The notes beneath the pieces are model-generated. The model ran no database searches and was not told the origin of the DNA. It saw nothing but the letters and a program-made list of their open reading frames with translations. From an uncultured Pseudomonadota bacterium (GTDB lineage: Bacteria; Pseudomonadota; Gammaproteobacteria; Methylococcales; Methylomonadaceae), in assembly GCA_903918375.1 (NCBI GenBank), contig CAIXED010000065.1, forward strand, positions 16,262-80,261: a DNA stretch of 64,000 nt. The letters run 5' to 3'. The position numbers and the translations under genes are program-made. This document shows, piece after piece, positions 43,510 through 54,012 of this stretch (its first letter is position 1; every line of letters starts with the position of its first letter).

Positions 43510-44394
43510 ATGTCCACATTATTTCAACGGATCGGCATTATCGGCAAAATTGGTGATCCCAGCATCGCCGGTACACTGAACCAGCTTTATGCGTATTTAC
43601 AAAACCGTGGGCATACGGTGATGGTTGATGCCGAATCGGTCAAATTTTTAAACCCAATCAATGTGCAAAGTGCCGCGATTGAAGACTTGGCGCGACACAG
43701 TGATTTAATTATTGCCGTAGGTGGTGATGGCACCTTTCTCAGCGCTTCGCGTGCGGCGGCTGATTATGAAGTACCAATATTGGGCGTCAACTTGGGGCGA
43801 TTGGGGTTTCTGGTGGATATTTCACCCGAACAACTATTAAGCCAGTTAGATGCGATTTTGGCGGGTCATTACAAAACCGAACAACGACATTTATTGATCA
43901 CCCAGATTATTCGTGATGATCAAGTCATTCATCAGCAAACTGCAGTCAATGAAGTGGTAGTGCATCGCTGGGTGACGCCAAGCATGATCGAAATTGTCAC
44001 CAGTATTGATGGCGTTTATCTCAATACCCAGCGTTCGGACGGTTTAATCGTTGCCACGCCGACTGGTTCAACTGCTTATTCCTTGTCGGCTGGTGGGCCG
44101 ATTTTGCATCCCGGTTTACACGCCTTGGTGTTAGTGCCGCTCAATCCGCATACCTTATCGAATCGACCGATAGTGATTGATGACAACGTTGAAATCGAAA
44201 TTCGCTTTAGCCACACCAAGCAAATCAACGCCCAAGTCACTTGCGATCATTTAGAAATTCCCGATGTGCGCTGTAGCGACCAGATTGTGATTAAAAAAGC
44301 CGATAAAGCTATCACCATCTTGCATCCTGAAGACCACGATTTTTTCCATATTCTTAGAAGCAAACTCAACTGGAGCGGCGGTAATCCCGCCTGA
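43510..44394 (+). CDS. nadK: NAD kinase
   Basis: IIAVGGDGTFLSASR; GLIVATPTGSTAYSLSAGGPILHP. Confidence 0.97.
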   Translation: MSTLFQRIGIIGKIGDPSIAGTLNQLYAYLQNRGHTVMVDAESVKFLNPINVQSAAIEDLARHSDLIIAVGGDGTFLSASRAAADYEVPILGVNLGRLGFLVDISPEQLLSQLDAILAGHYKTEQRHLLITQIIRDDQVIHQQTAVNEVVVHRWVTPSMIEIVTSIDGVYLNTQRSDGLIVATPTGSTAYSLSAGGPILHPGLHALVLVPLNPHTLSNRPIVIDDNVEIEIRFSHTKQINAQVTCDHLEIPDVRCSDQIVIKKADKAITILHPEDHDFFHILRSKLNWSGGNPA

Positions 44395-44398
44395 TGAC

Positions 44399-46069
44399 AT
44401 GCTGATTAACTTAAATATTATCGATTTAGCGGTTGTAGACTCATTGGATTTAGAGCTGGAACCGGGGATGACGGTTTTGACTGGCGAAACAGGTGCTGGT
44501 AAGTCTATTTTATTAACCGCGCTGGGTTTGGCACTGGGTGATCGCGCTGATTCAGGCTATGTTCGTCCCAACTGCAAACGGGCGGAAATTATTGTCGAAT
44601 TTGATTTAGCCGATGAGCCGTTAGCCAAACAATGGCTGCTCGATCATGAATTAGATGATGAAAATCAATGCTTAATTCGCCGCACCGTCAGCGATGATGG
44701 CCGCTCCAAAGCCTACATCAATAATCGTCCAGTTAACCTGCAAACCCTGCAAAGTTTCAGCCGCTTATTAGTCGAAATCCACGGTCAACATGCCCATTTA
44801 ACTTTGCTGGATGCCGACGAACAACGCAATTTGCTCGACGATTTTGCTGCCCACAAAGCCTTATTAGATGAAGTAAACCAAAGTTTCAATGACTGGAAAC
44901 TGGCCAATAAAACCCTGAAACAACTATTAAAAGACGGTAACGATCAAGTCGAGCGTGAAGATTTGTTACGTTATCAGCTCGATGAATTGCAACAGCTGGA
45001 TTTAGAAAATTTTGATTATCCGGCCTTGGCTAATGAGCACAACAAACTCGCTAATCTCGGTAAAATCCTCAGCGTTGGTCAGCAACAACTCGACATTCTT
45101 TATGATAACGACCAGCAATCAGTTGCTGAGATGCTGGGGCATTGCAGTCACGCGATTAGCGAATTAGCCAGCTTCGCGCCAGAGTTGAATGGCATAGTTG
45201 AATTATTGGCCGATGCCGATATTCAAATCAGCGAAGCGGCTCAGCAATTACGGCGCTTTTTGGACAGCCAAGAAGCCGATCCCCAGCAAATGCAATGGCT
45301 GGAAACCCAAATCGGTGTGATTCAAAACCTCAGTCGCAAGCACAAAGTCAATGCTGAACAGCTGCCAGAACTCGCGACCCAATTAGCGCAGCAATTAGAC
45401 AATATCACCCACAGCAGTGAACGTATCGAAAGCTTGAATGCCGATTGCCAGCGTTTGTTGAAACAATACCAAAGTCGCGCTGAGCAATTAACCGCCAGTC
45501 GTCAACGTGCCGGAGCCGAGTTACAACAGCGAATTTCCGACACCATTAAAGAATTGGGCATGCCGCATGGTGAATTTATTGTGGTCATCAAACACCATCA
45601 AGCCACCGAGCCGCAACGTAATGGCAATGACAGTATTGAGTTTTTAGTTAGCACTAACCCAGGTTTGCCAGCAAAACCGTTATCAAAAGTGGCGTCGGGT
45701 GGTGAGTTGTCGCGGATTAGCTTAGCGATTCAAGTGACCACCAGTTGCGATAAAACCACGCCCACCATGATTTTCGATGAAGTGGATTCGGGAATTGGCG
45801 GTGGAATTGCCGAAATTGTTGGGCAAAAGTTACGGCGTTTAAGCGAAAGTCGGCAAGTTTTGTGCGTGACTCATTTACCGCAAGTGGCGTCACAAGCCCA
45901 TCAACATTTATTTGTCGCTAAAAACCAGCAAGCGGCAGTGACTTCATCAACTGTGACTCGCTTAAGTGATGAACAGCGGATTAATGAAGTCGCGCGTATG
46001 TTGGGCGGGGTGACGATTACCGAAAACACCTTGGCACACGCTAAAGAAATGCTCGGTCTTGGAGATTGA
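44399..46069 (+). CDS. recN: DNA repair protein RecN
   Basis: SMC-like; LEPGMTVLTGETGAGKSILLTALGLALGDRAD; LCVTHLPQVASQAHQH. Confidence 0.98.
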   Translation: MLINLNIIDLAVVDSLDLELEPGMTVLTGETGAGKSILLTALGLALGDRADSGYVRPNCKRAEIIVEFDLADEPLAKQWLLDHELDDENQCLIRRTVSDDGRSKAYINNRPVNLQTLQSFSRLLVEIHGQHAHLTLLDADEQRNLLDDFAAHKALLDEVNQSFNDWKLANKTLKQLLKDGNDQVEREDLLRYQLDELQQLDLENFDYPALANEHNKLANLGKILSVGQQQLDILYDNDQQSVAEMLGHCSHAISELASFAPELNGIVELLADADIQISEAAQQLRRFLDSQEADPQQMQWLETQIGVIQNLSRKHKVNAEQLPELATQLAQQLDNITHSSERIESLNADCQRLLKQYQSRAEQLTASRQRAGAELQQRISDTIKELGMPHGEFIVVIKHHQATEPQRNGNDSIEFLVSTNPGLPAKPLSKVASGGELSRISLAIQVTTSCDKTTPTMIFDEVDSGIGGGIAEIVGQKLRRLSESRQVLCVTHLPQVASQAHQHLFVAKNQQAAVTSSTVTRLSDEQRINEVARMLGGVTITENTLAHAKEMLGLGD

Positions 46070-46071
46070 TT

Positions 46072-46674
46072 TTAGCGACGAGGAATTAAATCATCCAAGG
46101 CTAGTCCACAACTAGGCACAAAGGTTTGCATAAAAAACCGCACTTCCGGTTGTTCAGTGTTTCGGATTTGTTCAGCAATCCGCTGTTCGGCGATTTCAAA
46201 TTCACCATTACCGGCTTTTAATTCGGCTTGGCATTTTAAATAAGCGGCGATACGGTCGGCGGCTTTGATGATGTTGCTGTGTTGTTCTGGTAATTCGCTG
46301 TGGATTAGCAAGGCTTGGTAGTCGGCTTGTAAGGCATCGGGCAACAAATTGAGTAATTCCAGCTCGGCTTGTTGTTCGATTTGTTTGTAGGCTTTCAGGA
46401 TAGAGGGCGAGTGATATTTAATTGGGGTTGGTAAATCGCCGGTAATCACTTCGCTGGCATCGTGGTACAGCGCAGCGGTGGCAATCGCGTTGGCATCGAG
46501 ATTGCCGTCGAAATAACGGTTTTTGATCAACGCCAAAGCATGAGCAATCACCGCCACTTCCCAGCTGTGCTCCATCACATTTTCATCATGGGCATTGCGC
46601 TTTAAACCCCAGCGTTTAATCCAGCGAAGTTTGGATAAATAGGCGTAGAAGCTGCTGCTAAAGGAAGTGGTCAT
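46072..46674 (-). CDS. HD-domain 5'-deoxynucleotidase, YfbR-like
   Basis: LKRNAHDENVMEHSWEVAVIAHALALI...LYHDASEVITGDLPTPIKY. Confidence 0.92.
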   Translation of the reverse strand: MTTSFSSSFYAYLSKLRWIKRWGLKRNAHDENVMEHSWEVAVIAHALALIKNRYFDGNLDANAIATAALYHDASEVITGDLPTPIKYHSPSILKAYKQIEQQAELELLNLLPDALQADYQALLIHSELPEQHSNIIKAADRIAAYLKCQAELKAGNGEFEIAEQRIAEQIRNTEQPEVRFFMQTFVPSCGLALDDLIPRR

Positions 46675-46685
46675 GGTGAGTAGTC

Positions 46686-47420
46686 TTAGTCGTCAACGTT
46701 CAAAAGTAAGTCAGATTGCTGTACAAAAATCGTCGCAGCAATCACCGCGACCTGACAAATCAATAAATTTACCACCGGCAGCGCCATACCAACCGCAATT
46801 ACACCGCCAAAAGTTAAGGTGCTAATCCGGCTTTGTTGCAGGAATTGTTTTTGCTCGGCAAACAGCAGGCCGCGTTCTTCTAAGGGATAGGCCATGAATT
46901 CCATCGCCATGCCCCATGCGGCAAACATGGTCCACAAGATTGGCGCGATTAAATTCACCACAGGAATTAAAAACAGCACCGCCAAAGGCAGCATCCGCAA
47001 CACGATGTAGCCCATCCGTTTTAGCTCAGCGAGAAACACTTTGCTGAAAGGTTGTTCGATGCTGGTTAGCGCTTCGCCGTTGAGAATTTCTAGAGTTCTG
47101 GCCGATAGTCGGCTGTAGCTGGGGGCGGCGATTAAATTGGCTAATAGCGTGAAGCTGAAAAAACCGGCAATTAGAAAGCTGATAAAAAACAACGGCCATA
47201 AAATCCAGTTCAGCCACGATAACCAGTCGGGAATGAATTCATGAATGATTGCGGAAACTGAGTGATAGCCAATTACAAAAGCCGTGGTGTAGAGCACGGC
47301 GTTGATCAGCAAAGGAATCAGCAGAAACTTTCGCAAGTCTGGATGCCCCAATAATTTGAAGCCTTGCAGTAAGCAGCTTAGGGCGAAAAAAGGATTGTTG
47401 CTGGCTTTTAGATTGATCAT
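46686..47420 (-). CDS. cysZ: sulfate transporter CysZ family (EI24 domain)
   Basis: CLLQGFKLLGHPDLRKFLLIPLLINAVLY...; polytopic. Confidence 0.9.
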   Translation of the reverse strand: MINLKASNNPFFALSCLLQGFKLLGHPDLRKFLLIPLLINAVLYTTAFVIGYHSVSAIIHEFIPDWLSWLNWILWPLFFISFLIAGFFSFTLLANLIAAPSYSRLSARTLEILNGEALTSIEQPFSKVFLAELKRMGYIVLRMLPLAVLFLIPVVNLIAPILWTMFAAWGMAMEFMAYPLEERGLLFAEQKQFLQQSRISTLTFGGVIAVGMALPVVNLLICQVAVIAATIFVQQSDLLLNVDD

Positions 47421-48451
47421 GGCATTAAGCTCCTAACACCGTGTTGGCCTGGGTTGAGCACTACGCCGCGTTCGGTGACGATGGCGGTGATTAACTCGGC
47501 TGGGGTAACGTCAAACACTGGATTCCAAGCGTTGACTAGGGAATCGGCTTGTAAATAGCATTCTGGCAATAGCTCTTTGGGATTGCGTTGTTCAATTTCG
47601 ATGGCGTCGCCGTTTTCCATGCTGAAATCAAACGTCGAGGAGGGTGCGGCAACCATGACTTTGACACCGTGTTGTTTGGCTAAAACCGCTAACGAGTAGG
47701 TGCCGATTTTGTTGGCGACGTCGCCATTAGCGGCGATGCGGTCGGCACCGACGATAATCCAATCGACTTTGCCAGATTTCATTAACCAAGCGGCTGCGGA
47801 GTCGGCGATTAAAGTGGCTGGAATGCCATCTTGGGCTAATTCCCAAACCGTTAAGCGTGCGCCTTGCAACCAAGGGCGGGTTTCGTCGGCGTAGACATTC
47901 TCCAGTTTGCCGCGTTTATGTAAGCTGCGAATGACGCCTAAAGCGGTGCCATAACCGCCAGTAGCTAAGGCGCCGGCGTTGCAATGGGTTAACACCGCTT
48001 TGGCGTCGCCAATTACATCAGCGCCACGTTCGCCCATCGCATGGTTAGCGGCGGTGTCGTCAGCGTGGATTTGAATCGCTAATTGTTCTAATACCGTCAG
48101 TGGCTCGGCTGGGTTGCTGGCTAAAGCAGCGCGCATTTTATCCAGCGCCCAGAATAAATTCACCGCGGTAGGGCGGGAAGCAGCGAGTTGTTCGATGTCT
48201 TGATTGACTGCGGTTTGCCAATCGCTATTGGGATAATGTTGTTGAACTGACAGCACCACGCCATAAGCGGCGGCAATGCCAATTGCTGGTGCGCCGCGCA
48301 CTCGCATTGAGGCGATGGCTTCGGTGACGCCAGCGGCATCTTGGTATTCGTCGTAACGAATTTGCTCGGGCAACAGGCGTTGATCCAGTACTTTTAGGCT
48401 GTGGCCACTCCATTGCAGCGCTTGCACGGATAATTGCTTAGGGTTGCTCAT
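47417..48451 (-). CDS. mtnA: S-methyl-5-thioribose-1-phosphate isomerase
   Basis: MRVRGAPAIGIAAAYGVVL; LTHCNAGALATGGYGTALGVIR; VDWIIVGADRIAANGDVANKIGTY. Confidence 0.97.
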   Translation of the reverse strand: MSNPKQLSVQALQWSGHSLKVLDQRLLPEQIRYDEYQDAAGVTEAIASMRVRGAPAIGIAAAYGVVLSVQQHYPNSDWQTAVNQDIEQLAASRPTAVNLFWALDKMRAALASNPAEPLTVLEQLAIQIHADDTAANHAMGERGADVIGDAKAVLTHCNAGALATGGYGTALGVIRSLHKRGKLENVYADETRPWLQGARLTVWELAQDGIPATLIADSAAAWLMKSGKVDWIIVGADRIAANGDVANKIGTYSLAVLAKQHGVKVMVAAPSSTFDFSMENGDAIEIEQRNPKELLPECYLQADSLVNAWNPVFDVTPAELITAIVTERGVVLNPGQHGVRSLMP

Positions 48452-48527
48452 AGGTTAAAACACCTCGATTAGGGATGATTGATGGGTGAAAAGGTATAAT
48501 TGTGATTTTTTGGTTGGGGAAAACCAT

Positions 48528-49836
48528 GCAGGTCGATCTAATTATTCAAGCACGCTGGATTATACCCGTTGAGCCAGCATCCGTAATCCACGAAAACTAC
48601 AGTCTGGTGATTGATGAAGGCAAAATCGTCGATTTGCTGGATAGTCAGGAAGCGTTATTGAAATATCAGCCGCGTAGTTTAGAAAAGCTTGAAAATCACG
48701 CCTTAATTCCCGGTTTGATTAATTGCCATACCCATGCGGCAATGTCGTTGTTGTCTGGGATTGCTGATGATTTGCCGTTGATGGATTGGTTGCAAAATCA
48801 TATTTGGCCGGCGGAACAGAAATGGGTGAGCGAGGCATTTGTTCGCGATGGTACTGATTTGGCGATTGCGCAAATGTTACGCGGCGGCACCACTTGTTTT
48901 AATGATATGTATTTCTTCCCCGAAGTCGTCGCCCAGCAAGCGGTTCAGCACGGTATTCGTGCCAATATTGGTTTGATTGTGTTCGATTTCCCAACCGCGT
49001 GGGCTGAAAATGCCGATGCTTATTTAACTAAAGGCTTGGCTTTGCATGAACAACTGCGTCACCAAGCTTTAATCAGTATGTCGTTTGCGCCACATGCGCC
49101 TTATACGGTTTCTGATGAGCCGTTGCAGAAGTTGCGGACTTTTGCCGATGAAATGGATTTAACCGTGCATATGCATGTTCATGAAACCGCTTTTGAAGTG
49201 GCAGAACAGCAGCAGAAAACCCAGCAAACCCCGTTGCAACGCTTAAATGATTTAGGCTTGTTAACGCCATCATTTATGGCAGTGCATATGACCCAGTTAG
49301 ATGCTGAACAAATCGCTTTTTTTGCAGAAACTGGCGCGCATATTGTTCATTGTCCTGAGTCGAATCTGAAATTGGCGAGTGGTTTTTGTCCGTTGGCGCA
49401 ATGTCTGGAGGCGGGAATTAACGTGGCTTTGGGGACTGATGGTTCGGCCAGTAATAATGATTTAGACATGCTCGGTGAAATGCGTACCGCAGCATTGTTG
49501 GCGAAAGGTGTGGCGGGCAATGCAGCGGCAGTTTCGGCGATGCAGGCTTTGCAAATGGCGACTTTGAATGGCGCGAAAGCCTTGGGCTTGGATGCGGAAA
49601 TTGGTTCATTGAGTATCGGCAAAGCGGCGGATGTGGTGGCGATTGATTTAAGCGAGATTGAAACTCAGCCAATTTTTAATCCAGTGGCACAGATTGTTTA
49701 TGCCGCCAGTCGCCAGCAAGTTAGCGATGTTTGGGTGGCGGGTAAGCAATTGCTGAAAAAACGCCAGTTAACCAGTTTGGATTTGGCCGATTTAAAACAA
49801 CGCGCGGCAGTTTGGCAGCAAAAGCTGGCTGGCTAA
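48528..49836 (+). CDS. mtaD: TRZ/ATZ family amidohydrolase (MTA/SAH deaminase-like)
   Basis: LIPGLINCHTHAAMSLLSGIADDLPLMDWLQNHIWPAE; GTDGSASNNDLDMLGEMRTAALLAK. Confidence 0.92.
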
Positions 49837-49900
49837 AGTCGTGTATGACGAATAACCTAGTAATATAGTAAACTATAGATCACTTTTAAGGCTTGGCACT

Positions 49901-50608
49901 ATGACAGTAAGCGACAACGTACATTTGCACGAAATCCACAAATTTGGCTCGCAAGCCGAACGCTGGTGGGATCCGAACGGGGAGTTTAAAACTCTGCATC
50001 AAGTGAATCCTTTACGCTTGGAGTTTATCCAACGCTATGCGGATTTACAGGGCAAACGCTTGGTCGATGTCGGCTGTGGTGGCGGGATTTTAACCGAAGG
50101 TTTGGCTAAGGCCGGTGCGGATGCTTTGGGTGTCGATTTAAGCGAAGACTTGATTGATATTGCTGATTTACATGGCTTGGAAACTGGCGTCACAGCGCAT
50201 TATCAAAAAATCAGCGCTGAAACTTTGGCGGCAGAACAGCCAGCGAGTTTCGATCATGTCACTTGCATGGAAATGTTGGAGCATGTGCCTGATCCCGCTT
50301 CGATTATCCAAGCTTGCGCGACTTTAGTTAAGCCTGGCGGGATGGTGTTTTTCTCAACCTTAAATCGGGTGCCAAAAGCTTATTTATTAGCGATTGTTGC
50401 CGCTGAGCACGTGTTGAAAATGGTGCCTAAAGGTACTCATGAATACAAAACCTTTATCCAGCCTGCCGAATTAAGCCAAATGGCGCGTAATGTCGGTTTG
50501 GAATTACAAGGCATGATTGGCATTGAATACAGCCCGTTTACTAAAGAATTTCGTTTGGGCAAAGATATTGACGTTAATTACATCGCTGCGTTTCAGCGTC
50601 CTGAGTAA
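49901..50608 (+). CDS. ubiG: 3-demethylubiquinone/2-polyprenyl-6-hydroxyphenol O-methyltransferase
   Basis: WWDPNGEFKTLHQVNPLRLEFI...LVDVGCGGGILTEGLAKAGADALGVDLSED. Confidence 0.97.
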   Translation: MTVSDNVHLHEIHKFGSQAERWWDPNGEFKTLHQVNPLRLEFIQRYADLQGKRLVDVGCGGGILTEGLAKAGADALGVDLSEDLIDIADLHGLETGVTAHYQKISAETLAAEQPASFDHVTCMEMLEHVPDPASIIQACATLVKPGGMVFFSTLNRVPKAYLLAIVAAEHVLKMVPKGTHEYKTFIQPAELSQMARNVGLELQGMIGIEYSPFTKEFRLGKDIDVNYIAAFQRPE

Positions 50609-50611
50609 ACC

Positions 50612-51286
50612 ATGACTGAGTTTGTGCTGGATTGTGTGTTGTTTGATTTGGACGGGACTTTAGTCGATACCGCACCGGATTTAATCGCTTGTTTGAATAA
50701 AACCTTGCTAGTGCATGGCTTTGAAGCGGTATCAGAAGCGGCGGTTAAACCGTTTATTTCTTACGGCGCCTTGGCGATGATTTCTAATAGCATTGATAGC
50801 GATGATGAGCAGTTAAAAGCGCGGATGCTGGAGTTCATGCTCGATAGTTATCAAAACAATATCGCCGAATTCAGTGGTTTTTTTGCCGGTATCGAACAGG
50901 TTTTAAGCGGGATTGAAAACTTGGGCTTGAAGTGGGGCGTGGTGACTAATAAGCGTGAGCGGTTTACCTTGCCGTTAATGGCGGCGCTGGGTTTGGATCA
51001 ACGCGCGGCTTGTATTATTAGTGGTGATACCACTGCTTTTAGCAAACCACATCCTGAGCCAATGTTCGAAGCTTGTCGGCAAGCGGCGGTCGAGCCAGAA
51101 AACTGTGTTTATATCGGCGATGCGAAACACGATATTACCGCTGGTAATCAAGCCAATATGAAAACCTTGGCGGCTTTGTACGGTTATCTGAAACAAGGTG
51201 ACCAGCCAGAAACCTGGGGCGCTGATGGTTTAATTCGTCAGCCACAGCATTTATTGCAATGGATAGAATCTTCCCTATGTCATTAA
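50612..51286 (+). CDS. HAD family phosphatase (Gph/MupP-like)
   Basis: VLFDLDGTLVDTAPDLIACLNKTLL...YIGDAKHDITAGNQANMKTLAALYGY. Confidence 0.92.
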   Translation: MTEFVLDCVLFDLDGTLVDTAPDLIACLNKTLLVHGFEAVSEAAVKPFISYGALAMISNSIDSDDEQLKARMLEFMLDSYQNNIAEFSGFFAGIEQVLSGIENLGLKWGVVTNKRERFTLPLMAALGLDQRAACIISGDTTAFSKPHPEPMFEACRQAAVEPENCVYIGDAKHDITAGNQANMKTLAALYGYLKQGDQPETWGADGLIRQPQHLLQWIESSLCH

Positions 51287-52005
51287 AAAATCAAGTCATT
51301 CTCGTCACCGGAGCCGGTGGTGGATTGGGCGGTACCGCGGCAGTGGCTTTGGCTAAACTGGGCGCACATATTATTTTGCTGGATAAAAGCATTCCCAAAT
51401 TGGAAAAAACTTACGATGCAATTGTCGCGGCTGGTGGTTGCGAGCCGATGCTGTATCCGTTTGATTTGGCCGGTGCTAACGAGCTGCAATATCAAGAATT
51501 AGCCGATGCCATTGAACAGCATTACGGCAGTTTGCAGGGTTTGTTGCATTCTGCGGTTGAATTTGCGGCGTTTACCCCGCTGGCAGTGCATAAAACTCAA
51601 GATTGGGGGCACACTTTAAACGTCAATCTCAATGCGCCATTTTTGCTGACTCGAGTGTTATTGCCGGTGCTGCAAAAAAGTGACAAGGCTTCGATTGTGT
51701 TTACCTCTGATTCCAGTGCGCGTCATGGCATGGCTTATAGCGGTGCTTATGGGGTGTCGAAAATGGCATTAGAAGGCTTGGCCAAGATTTTGGCGGAAGA
51801 ATTAGAGTCTGGGCAAAAAATCCGAGTCAATACTTTAGTCCCCGGTGTCGTGGATTCGCCGTTGCGGAAAAAAGCCTATCCAGCGGAAGACAAGACTTTG
51901 ATACCGACCATGGATAGCTTGGATGGTGTTTATGGTTATTTATTCGGTGAAGCCAGTGTTGGTGTCACCGGTCAGATTATTGATGCAACTCATTTCAAAC
52001 TTTAA
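51277..52005 (+). CDS. SDR family oxidoreductase, YciK-like
   Basis: MSLKNQVILVTGAGGGLGGTAAVALAKLGAHIILLDK; Y-x3-K (YGVSK). Confidence 0.9.
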   Translation: MSLKNQVILVTGAGGGLGGTAAVALAKLGAHIILLDKSIPKLEKTYDAIVAAGGCEPMLYPFDLAGANELQYQELADAIEQHYGSLQGLLHSAVEFAAFTPLAVHKTQDWGHTLNVNLNAPFLLTRVLLPVLQKSDKASIVFTSDSSARHGMAYSGAYGVSKMALEGLAKILAEELESGQKIRVNTLVPGVVDSPLRKKAYPAEDKTLIPTMDSLDGVYGYLFGEASVGVTGQIIDATHFKL

Positions 52006-52011
52006 AGCGCT

Positions 52012-52560
52012 ATGGCAGAAAGAGAAGTTATTTTTTTAACCCGTGATGTCAACATCGTCACTATTCCAGACGGTCATCATGGCGTCCTAAATATGGGCCA
52101 AGAGGTGACTATCCATCAGGCTTTGGGCAATAACTACACGGTGGTGACTGATTACGGTCATATGGTGCGGATTGCTGGGATTGATGCTGATGCTTTGGGT
52201 AAAGAAGTTAAGCAAGTGCAGACTTTGGTTGATGAAACCGATAGTCAGGCGGTGGAAAAAAACTGCTGGGAAGTGATGAAAACCGTCTATGACCCCGAAA
52301 TTCCGGTCAATATCGTTGAATTGGGTTTGGTTTATCTCTGTAGCGCAACCCCCAATTCTGAAGGCGGTAATGATGTGCACATTCAAATGACCTTGACTGC
52401 ACCGGGTTGCGGCATGGGGCCGGTGATTCAAAGTGATGTCGAAAAATGTGTACGCGCTTTGCCTGGCGTGGCTTCGGTCAATGTTGAAGTGGTGTTAGAT
52501 CCACCTTGGTCGCGGGAAATGATGTCGGAAGTGGCGCAGGTGCAATTGGGTTTGTTCTAA
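52012..52560 (+). CDS. sufT: putative Fe-S cluster assembly protein SufT
   Basis: DUF59/MIP18 domain: VMKTVYDPEIPVNIVELGLVYLC...MTLTAPGCGMGPVIQSDVE, with SufT-like N-terminal extension. Confidence 0.92.
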   Translation: MAEREVIFLTRDVNIVTIPDGHHGVLNMGQEVTIHQALGNNYTVVTDYGHMVRIAGIDADALGKEVKQVQTLVDETDSQAVEKNCWEVMKTVYDPEIPVNIVELGLVYLCSATPNSEGGNDVHIQMTLTAPGCGMGPVIQSDVEKCVRALPGVASVNVEVVLDPPWSREMMSEVAQVQLGLF

Positions 52561-52596
52561 TAGCTTAAACATTCATCGCAACCTCGGTGCCATCAC

Positions 52597-53538
52597 ATGA
52601 AAGACCAAATTTTCATTTTTGATCAAATCCATATCGAGGTTGCCCGCAATGCCTCGGATGATTTCAATCTGTTTCACGATAAGCATAAGTGGCTACAGAT
52701 TACTCACAATCCGTTTAAAGGCCCGATTGTTCTGGGTTTTCAGCTCAATACCTTAATCGAATATCAAATGCGCTTGTATCGTGAAGCGCAGCATGAAGAC
52801 CAAATCATTGCCGAAAATCAGCTGCGCTATAGCAATTATCAAATTACTTTTGTTAATGCGCTTAGACCCAAGCAAGAGTTGACCCTAGATATTCGCAAAA
52901 CTTTAATCAACACCATTCCTGAGCTAACCCTAACCAATCGGGTGGCGATGAAGGCCAATGGCAAAACTATTTTGCTGGGCTATAAAAAAGAAACTCAAGT
53001 GCCGTTGTTTTTAGCTGATGAGGATTTAAGTCAGTTGCCCGATTTGAGTAAGTTGCCTGATAAAACCATGGTGCCGGGAACTGATTTTTTCCTGAAACGG
53101 AAATGGATGTTGAATGGTAACGTCAAAAACTTTTTATCCGGCTCATTAGCTGAGCAGTCTGACTATTTTGATGAGCTGGCGCATATTGCCAATTACCCAG
53201 AAATCTTTCCTTGTAGCTTAACCTCTGGGGCTTTATTGGAAAAAGCCCAGTTGGAAAATCACGATTTTAAGCGTAATCCTATGGTTTACACCTCGCATGA
53301 AATTTCAGTTGATCGCTTGAGCTTGGGGCAGATAAAAAACGCCGACAAACTGCATATTTTGGTTAGGCAATTACCCGAATCAACCGACAATACGCTTAAT
53401 AACACCAGTATTATGTTGCGAACTTATGAATGCTTTGGTGTGTTGGAAAATCAGGCGGTTTTGTTTCGTATCAAGCTGAATTTAGTGCCTTTACAAGAGA
53501 TTATTAAAAATCTCAGTGCTAAGACTTCGGTAAGCTAA
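52597..53538 (+). CDS. uncharacterised protein, possible double hot-dog (MaoC/AfsA-like) fold
   Basis: 313 aa; DQIHIEVARNASDDFNLFHD...NPFKGPIVLGFQL resembles the MaoC hydratase signature; next to acpP-fabF. Confidence 0.5.
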   Translation: MKDQIFIFDQIHIEVARNASDDFNLFHDKHKWLQITHNPFKGPIVLGFQLNTLIEYQMRLYREAQHEDQIIAENQLRYSNYQITFVNALRPKQELTLDIRKTLINTIPELTLTNRVAMKANGKTILLGYKKETQVPLFLADEDLSQLPDLSKLPDKTMVPGTDFFLKRKWMLNGNVKNFLSGSLAEQSDYFDELAHIANYPEIFPCSLTSGALLEKAQLENHDFKRNPMVYTSHEISVDRLSLGQIKNADKLHILVRQLPESTDNTLNNTSIMLRTYECFGVLENQAVLFRIKLNLVPLQEIIKNLSAKTSVS

Positions 53539-53691
53539 TTGTGTGTGAGGTTGTGAAAGTTTTAGAACATCAAGTATAATCAACCTTGTCGGAAGGCAGT
53601 TCGCCTATGACGAGATTCCAATTAATCAAAACAACACTAAAGATAAGGCGGCAGTTTTTATAAAGCGGTCGCATTGTTCGAGGAAAAAAAT

Positions 53692-53925
53692 ATGAGTAAT
53701 ATCGAAGAACGAGTTAAAAAGATTGTCGGTGAACAATTAGGCGTAAAAGAAGAAATCGCAAACGATGCGTCTTTTGTTGACGATCTTGGTGCGGATTCTT
53801 TAGACACAGTTGAACTCGTCATGGCTCTGGAAGAAGAATTTGAATGCGAAATTCCAGACGAAGAAGCTGAAAAAATCACCACAGTTCAATTAGCCATTGA
53901 TTACATCAACGCTAATTTGCAATAA
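53692..53925 (+). CDS. acpP: acyl carrier protein
   Basis: [62 protein letters not shown]. Confidence 0.99.
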   Translation: MSNIEERVKKIVGEQLGVKEEIANDASFVDDLGADSLDTVELVMALEEEFECEIPDEEAEKITTVQLAIDYINANLQ

Positions 53926-54012
53926 GTTGTTCCAAGCGGCTAGTGGATATTCCGCTAGCCTGCTACTCCTCTTATCCCCCCTGTTTGTCTCTAAATTTAA
54001 CGGTCGTTTACT

